From Larix kaempferi (taxonomy: Eukaryota > Streptophyta > Pinopsida > Pinales > Pinaceae), in the NCBI GenBank assembly GCA_027924585.1, contig BSBM01001067.1, positions 6,036,501 through 6,100,500 of the forward strand: a stretch of 64,000 nucleotides of DNA, written 5' to 3'. Position numbers and translations under genes: made by a program. Position 1 is the stretch's first letter; each line of letters begins with the position of its first letter. The notes beneath the pieces are model-generated. The model was not told where the DNA came from. It searched no databases and saw nothing but the letters and a program-made list of their open reading frames with translations. Positions 58,076-64,000 of the stretch are shown here, in pieces.

Positions 58076-58900
58076 GAGAGCGAGAAAAGGTCTCAAGCAT
58101 CATCATGAGTGCGGAATACTGAATCCGGTGACATAAAAATTGTCAAAAAAGGGGCAACGACCAATGTGGCACGCAAACCGAGGTGATGGGTGGGCATGGT
58201 AAAAATGCTCAAAAAATATGGGTATGAGAGTGAGAAATGATCTCAAGCGTCATCACGAGCGCGAAAAACTGAATCCAGCGATATAAGACTCATTGAAAAT
58301 GGAGAACGACCGATGTGGCACGCAAACCGAGGCGACAAGGGGGCATGGGAAAAATGCCCAAAAAAAATCTGGGCGTGAGAGCGAGAAATGATCTCAAGCA
58401 TCATCACGAGCGCGGAAAACTGAATTCGGTGATATAAGACTTGTCAAAAAGGGGCAATAACCAATGTGGCACGCAAACCAAGGTGATGAGTGGCATTTTG
58501 AAAAAAGTGCCCAAAAATTATGGGGTGAGAGTGAGAAATGACCTCAAGCATCATCACGAGCGTGTAAAACTAAATCCAGTGATATAAGACTTGTTGAAAA
58601 CGGAGAACGACCGATGTGGCATGCAAACCGAGGTGACGAGGGGGCATGGGAAAAATGCCCAAAAAATCTGCGCGTGAGAGCGAGAAATGATCTCAAGCGT
58701 CATCACGAGCACAGAAAACTGAATCCGACGATATAAGACTTGTCAAAAAGGGGCAACAGCCAATGTGGCACGTAAACAGAGGTGATGAGTGAGCATAGGA
58801 AACAATGCCCAAAAAATCTGGGCGTGAGAGCAAGACATGATCTCAAGCGTCATCATGAGTGCGGAAATATGAATCCGGCGGTGCAAATGGTGCGAAAAAT
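58076..58900 (-). repeat. Six tandem ~150-bp units in element C
   Basis: Units start (GAGAGCGAGAAATG type) at 58076, 58227, 58377, 58527, 58676 and 58826, intervals 149-151 bases, each with CAAGC.TCATCA.GAG and ATGTGGCACGCAAACC. The last is partial. Homologous to the three units of element A. Confidence 0.95.
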
Positions 58901-59115
58901 GGAGGTCATAAGGACTCCGGAATGGTCAAAGCAAATAACTAGGTTAAAAAATGGCTACAAATAAAGGTGAGCCCACCAAGCCAAGGATGCAGTGGTGGGG
59001 AGAAATGATGACCCGCGGGGGGAGAATACTAGGTGTATCAAATCAAATCGAATATACAAGTGATATGTGACCTCAAAAAAGGGTTGAGATCACGCATGTG
59101 AAGAAGTCAGCAGGG

Positions 59116-60783
59116 TTAATGACCTGCCCCCATGCTATGTGCATGGGGTTTGTGATTGTGGATCACATGTGTGTTGGTTTGAACGATGGGCTCATTGAGG
59201 TGTTGAGATAGAGATGATGGGGAAGGTTCAAAATGATTGATCATGCCCCCTATCCCGGGGTCGAGGTAATCTATTATGCCCCCTAACTCAGAAGTGTCAA
59301 TGTGGTGCAGATGTTGTCTCAGAGAGAGATCAATAGGGCATTGAGCAACTGCTGGCGGGGTGTTATACCATGAGGCTGTGGGCTGTGGTGGATTACTGAA
59401 GTGATGATATGATGATGGGGGATTCCCCTTGTGGGGTGTATGCCCCCAGTATCTCCTACGAGAATCACGATGATGATGAGTAGGCAAGGTTTTGGGCCTG
59501 CCCCCATGTTGTGGACATGTGGTTTCCTCGTCGATTTGAAAGGGTTGAACCTGTGTGTCAAAGGGATCAATGGAAGGGGCCGACCGGACAGAGGGGTATC
59601 CAGTGGAAATTGTGTAAATGGTGTTAATTTCTTTCGAGGAGGAAGATGGTGGGGGATGAATTTCCTCAATCAGAAGAGGGGATATCTCAAGGTCAACGTT
59701 ATTCATCTCGTACAAGGCTGCTCTATAATCAGGGAGATCAGGGAAGTGGTGTGAATAATGGCCATAAATACCGCATATTGCACAAGGGTGGTTGGTACGT
59801 AGTGATTTATCACGAGGCTTAGGGGTTGGATCTAGTTCGAGAACCGGGATGTTGGGGTCGTCGTCCAACATATTCATGTGTTCTTGAAGTGCTGGTAACT
59901 GTGGACATTGATGGGTGGCATGGCCTATGTCGTCGCACAAAGAGCACTTGGGGGGTATGCGGTTTGTTGGGGGATTCTTTGCCAACTTGGGGGTCACTGG
60001 GGGGGTGTGAGTTGTGGGTCCAATGGTGTAGGTTTGTGGGCCTCTACCCCCAGTGTTTCGAAGTGGTGGGGGAGTATAATTGGATGTTGATGCGGTGGCC
60101 GCTGTTGGAGTTGGCCGATTCTGGATGTTTGCTACACCAGGGGGTGGACGGTTAGAAGTATTGATGGGTTGCACCGGTTGTAAAATGACATTCGGTGTCG
60201 GAGGAGAGGTTGGGGCAGGTAGGTACCACACAGGTAGTCCTAATGTTAATCATGGGATATTAAGTGTAGCCATGACTGGTGTGCTGATGGCGCCTGAAGG
60301 GGGAAATAAAAATGGGATAGTATGAATTGGTGTGGATCCTACGTGAGTTGGCACTGAGGGTGGTTGCGGGAGTAAATGGGGTTGTTGGTTTCGTACCTGT
60401 GTGTTATGCGAGAGGGTGCACAAATTAGATATCTCGGTTATCTTCAAAGGGGGTTGGATGGATTGGAATGTGGAATTCATAGGTGATTCCGAGTATAATC
60501 CGGGTCTGACTGTGGAGACGAACGATGTAGGTGCATTATGAACTGGTTGTTCAATCATAGGGAGAACATTTGTAGGTGCAATGGGAGCGTATGGGTTTCG
60601 ACGCATTTGGAGATTCATGTCGGACGATGACATCATAAGGATATGATGAGTATTTGAATCCATTGGTTGGTTTGTGTGTGCAGCATATGTGATTTGTTGT
60701 TGTGGTGCTGTGGTTCCTTGAGGAGGATCCAACAGACGAGTGTTCACCACTCCTTGTGTGGGAAAAGGATTCTGCAGCACCAT
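59116..60783 (-). pseudogene. Gag/linker frame of element C with two extra zinc knuckles
   Basis: Two segments in one frame (60783-60250 and 60231-59116) are split by one TGA at 60247 where element A has glycine. The first reads like A around the protease flanks but the protease is missing: a NLQMRRNPYAP stretch passes straight to NVLPMIEQPVHNAP (junction ~60575). The second contains a Pro-rich linker, knuckle CSLCDDIGHATHQC (59946-59903) and a further CAICGIYGHYSHHF (59790-59747) whose last cysteine is phenylalanine, then LYEMNNVDLEISPLLIEEI, which A also has. The C-terminal ~170 residues have no counterpart in A. Confidence 0.75.
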
Positions 60784-62709
60784 GGGTTGTGGTTGAGGAA
60801 GTAGCGCTGGTTGTGCCGCGTGCCCTTGGCATTGGGAGTCATCAGACCACAGTTGGCGTGCTCATCCCAAATGGGGGCAAGTGTGTGTATAATGGCCATA
60901 TACCCCGCATATGGAACATGGGTGGTTTGTTCGTAAATTGGGGTTCTTACCCTGTTTCGGTGGTCGATCAGGGTTTTGGTTGGCAGGGTAAGTGTTGTTG
61001 TTGTTTGGAGGATAAGTCTGAGCGATTGGAGGTTGTGGTGCAACAAGGACTACCTGTGGTGGGAAATAAGCCATTGGGGCTTGTGAGTGAACAAGAGCAT
61101 GTGTGGCCTACTGATGGTAATACGCAGGGGGTGAAACCAGAGGTCGATAGGCTGAAGGTGCATGACCATAACACTGTGGTGGACATGGGGGTCCATGAGT
61201 GTGGTGGGGGTGGGCCATGGGAGCATACGAAGTTGTATCTCCAGAGTGAGATGTGGCCCGCGAAAGATCGGGGCCGTTATTATTACGCATAATGGAAAAT
61301 GGTTGGTTGTGGGACGCAACTTGTCCAATGATGCCATTGGTGGCGTGGGATGCCCCCGACGCGTCAGTTCGGGAGGAATAACCGCGGGGAGCGTCAGGTA
61401 AAATGGTATGCAGGTAGCCACACTGGGCATAGATCAGATCAAACTGCTGGGATTTTAGAATGGCTTCTTCTTCCGAATGGGGTCGTTCAGAAGCTACATC
61501 CTTGTCTATGAGGGGTAGGAGTGATTTGAGAAACCAATCCAAAATTATACGGTCATCCAGTTTTATCTTGCAGAGGCTACGACGCTTGTGCCACTCATGG
61601 ATATGGTCGGTGATGTGGGTAGCTGTGTTTTGTCTACAAGACAACAGTATTTCAACTCCTGCATCATAGCGTACAGGTAGCTAAAAAAACTGAAGGAAAG
61701 TGGAGGCGAGGGACGTAAATGTATGGTGGGTCCCATGTGGTTGTTCAATGTACCACTTGGCTGCAGAGCCAGTGAATGTTCGTTGCAACAATCTTAGTCT
61801 AATGGAGTCATCCACTATGGAGTTAGATGAACACCATAGGTGAAATGACATTATGTGGTTTTGGGGATCTTCCCCAGGTTTTCCTTCAAACTTTGGGATG
61901 TTCGAGGGGAGCTTTGTGGGCATGGGGGGCCGAGTGGGGTCATGTCTAATAGGATCATTAGTTAGTCTTGCCAAGTCTGGCAAATTCAAACTTGCAAGAA
62001 ATGGTAGACTGGCCGAGGGGTGTGATGTAGTGGCTGGGACATAATTGTTCATGGTGGCATTATGTAGTGGTCCAATAGCCCCTAAGGGTATGCTAGGTAT
62101 TGAAGGTATGTGTCCTCCAACTGCTGTGGTTTGGTATGGGCTAGCGTTTCCAAGTGCAACATGGGTTACAACGGGGTTAGGAATAGTAGTAGGAATTCCT
62201 GGGATCTGGGTTGTGGTAATGAGAGGGGGTGTGACCCCTATGTTTGGCATACCCATAATAGGAGGTAGTCCTGTGTTGGGCATTCCTAAAGGTGGAGTGT
62301 CCCCCATATTAGGCATACCTAGGGTGGTGGTTGTTGCCATGGATGGCACTGCAGCAGAAGGGTTTGTGGATGTATCTCCTATAGTACTGGTAAAAAGTGG
62401 GTCGAATTGTGTTCCAGCCATGAGGTTGGTTGGTAATAATTCAGTAGGGTTTTCAAATTCAGCCTCAGAATCAGATGTGAAGTGAGGCGTGTCAGAATCA
62501 GATGACTGTATGTTTGGCCGATGATGTGTCGAGTCAAGGGATAAGGCTCGACGTCGGTGATGTGGAGAGCCAAGTAGACTGAACTGAGGGGGTTCACCCT
62601 GAAGACGACGAGATCGTCTAAAATTCTCAATGGTGAGAAATATGTTTTGTAAAAAATTTTCAGTGTAAGATGGTGATGTATAAAAAAATCGAAACCCTAA
62701 TGCAACCAA
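60784..62709 (-). pseudogene. Gag of element C
   Basis: Starts at the ATG at 62709 and keeps one frame from there to 60784 with only three stops (TAG 61681, TAG 61108, TGA ~60863). N-terminus basic (RRSRRLQGEPPQ), then Met/Pro/Gly repeats (LGMPNMG type), then the capsid region (PKFEGKPGEDPQNHIMSFHL; ILDWFLKSLLPLIDKDVAS) and one complete CCHC knuckle CSICGVYGHYTHTC. Far better preserved than gag of A. The TAG at 61108 is at the same codon as one in A. Confidence 0.85.
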
Positions 62710-63830
62710 GGGTGCAAAAAAGGGGAGTGAAAATAAAGGCTCTCAGGCCAAAAAACAACCTCAAAAAGCACTTATTATAGCAACTGTGCTATAATAAGTG
62801 GAGGGATATAACAAAAAATGGTCAGAATACCAACAATCAAACAACCTCTAAAAAAAAAAAAAAAGAGGTGCTACTAGACCAAAGGTGGATTGTATCATGC
62901 AAACACCTAACTAGAAGTATTGTGAGTCAACAAACGATATTCTCTACAAGGTGATGAAATCCAAGTCATACAATATTGAGTGTTGAATCAACGGCTAGAT
63001 ATCCCCCTACCGAGAGGGACACCGGGTAACCAATCCTAAAGAATGGCAACTAGGATACTCCGTTCATGACACGTTCAGAAAAGGTAAATCTGCCGTTTGG
63101 TCCTTTTACCGCAATACCCCCATACAGGGATATCCCGAGAATTGCGAATGGTAGCCTTCGGTTACTGAATGGATTTCGGTATTCCACTCAGGCTTCCGGA
63201 ACCATCCTCGCGACTTCAACTCTCCTAGGGGAGAGGCCCTCTGATAAACTGGTTGTGACCATGCCAAAAAATACTAGGAGATTTTGGTTCCCTAATGGAC
63301 AACAACTATGTCTCAAATGTAATAACTGAGGGGTGTTATTGGAACACCTATCCCCTCAATTCTACCTAGCTACAAAGTTCTTTTAAGTGCTCCCCAAGTG
63401 GGGTTAAAAGTTGGTTGAAGTTAGGGTAAATGTCAAGGCTCAGTTTAAATTATGTGTTTGAGTGGGTGCACGTGTGGTATTTTAAACTGAAATTAAATGC
63501 TTTGCAAAAACTATTCAAAAAACAAAGGATCTTTGAAATAGGAAAGCAAATAATATGAATTCTTCAAGAAATAAATGGATTTCTTTTAAAATTTGCTATG
63601 GGCAAAATATCAAGGAAGTAAACAGTAAAATTTTTATCTAGATAAAATGCAAATAAATCCTTCTTTCAATTTCTGAAAATTTTAAAAAAGACTTTTTAAA
63701 GGAGCATTCTAAATAGTAAAATATTTCTATGGCTGTAAAAAATGCAGGAATTTAAATACTGTAAAATAGCTAAATGGGCAGAAAATACAACAAAAAATTA
63801 CTTTTTTAACGGATTGGCCTAATTGAAAAA
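62710..63830 (-). other. Leader of element C
   Basis: Collinear with 32.85-34.1 kb of element A, for example the block with GTTCCGGAAGCCTGAGTGGA (A: GTTCCGGAGGCTTGAGTGGA). No gene. Confidence 0.7.
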
Positions 63831-63833
63831 ACT

Positions 63834-64000
63834 TGCATCGCGGGTTTTGGCAGAACAGCCGCGATGGACCGCGCGGGTTTCTGTCACACAGTCGCAATGG
63901 GCAGCGCGGGATTCAGCCGTGAAGCCGTGATGTGCAACATGGTATTTTGTCACACAGTCACGATGTGTAGCGCGGAAAATGGCCGCGAAGCCCCGATGTG
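63834..64000 (-). repeat. 33-bp CpG-rich dyad array of element C, continuing past the window
   Basis: Units start at 63834, 63867, 63900, 63933 and 63966, exactly 33 bases apart, each of the form NNCAGCGCGGG...GCCGCGATG with drift. The array is cut by the window end. Confidence 0.95.

Larger units (their letters stand above)
55560..64000 (-). mobile_element. Element C: gag-only relative of element A, running off the window
   Basis: 3' LTR 55560-56263, a 1.8 kb untranslated region, six ~150-bp repeats, gag-derived frames (59116-62709), a leader and the 33-bp array at the window edge. Sequence is collinear with element A except that protease (about 735 bp of A) and everything from RT through the second RNase H (about 3.7 kb of A) are absent. 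Gag, leader and LTR signals remain, the composition expected of a non-autonomous element mobilised by a relative. The 5' LTR would lie a few hundred bases past the window end. Confidence 0.9.

Noticed and set aside
60702-61292. 196-residue plus-strand frame (and other plus frames over 59.4-62.5 kb).
   Set aside because: Antisense to gag of element C, whose minus-strand frame matches gag of element A.
59116-62709. Long minus-strand frame as a host gene.
   Set aside because: Collinear with gag of element A and flanked by the same leader, repeats and LTR.
32618-64000. 33-bp arrays as CRISPR.
   Set aside because: Units are contiguous with no spacers, the DNA is plant, and the arrays sit inside retroelement leaders.

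Overview
The window looks like plant nuclear DNA, most likely from a large, repeat-rich genome such as a conifer; this is inferred from content, not shown by a marker. In 64 kb I can support one apparently intact host gene. The rest is nested, decayed retrotransposon sequence: Ty3/gypsy elements of several lineages (Athila-like, chromovirus, Tat-like with a second RNase H) and L1-type LINEs with a plant RNase H tail.

Layout. 1-6037: 3' half of a Ty3/gypsy element with the integrase end, a 968-codon extra frame carrying 11 stops, and a probable LTR. 6.2-7.2 kb: LINE remnant. 8106-9972 (minus): five-exon GH28 polygalacturonase-type gene of 469 residues, with a tandem duplication of the end of its last exon. 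10.75-11.8 kb: LINE remnant (minus). 13.2-17.3 kb: nearly full-length LINE ORF2 (endonuclease, RT, zinc knuckle, RNase H), decayed. 18.7-19.75 kb: G-box/TATA region followed by a 290-codon unknown frame with four internal stops. 21.5-23.2 kb: LINE ORF1 (DUF4283-like) alone. 24.5-31.3 kb: chromovirus pieces and a large unknown coiled-coil frame, all minus.

31685-44769 (element A, plus): a complete Tat-like Ty3/gypsy element with LTRs, TSD (GTTAC/GTTGC), PBS, gag, protease, RT-RNase H, integrase and a separate second RNase H. It lies inside an older plant-mobile-domain-like reading frame that is in phase across the insertion. 45.7-55.2 kb (element B, minus): a diverged Tat-like element with a 24-bp minisatellite in gag, mutated RT and integrase active sites and a broken 3' end. 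55560-64000 (element C, minus, running off the window): a close relative of A that kept gag but lost protease, RT, integrase and the second RNase H, so it could only have moved with proteins from a relative such as A.

The most unusual feature is a 33-bp, CpG-rich, dyad-symmetric tandem array in the leaders of A and C, and again after the second RNase H of A, with a hint of it in the B leader. A and C also share a long region between coding sequence and 3' LTR that holds a ~150-bp tandem repeat (three units in A, six in C), and the same in-frame UAG in gag. Gene calls come from reading translations and motifs; no database search was possible.
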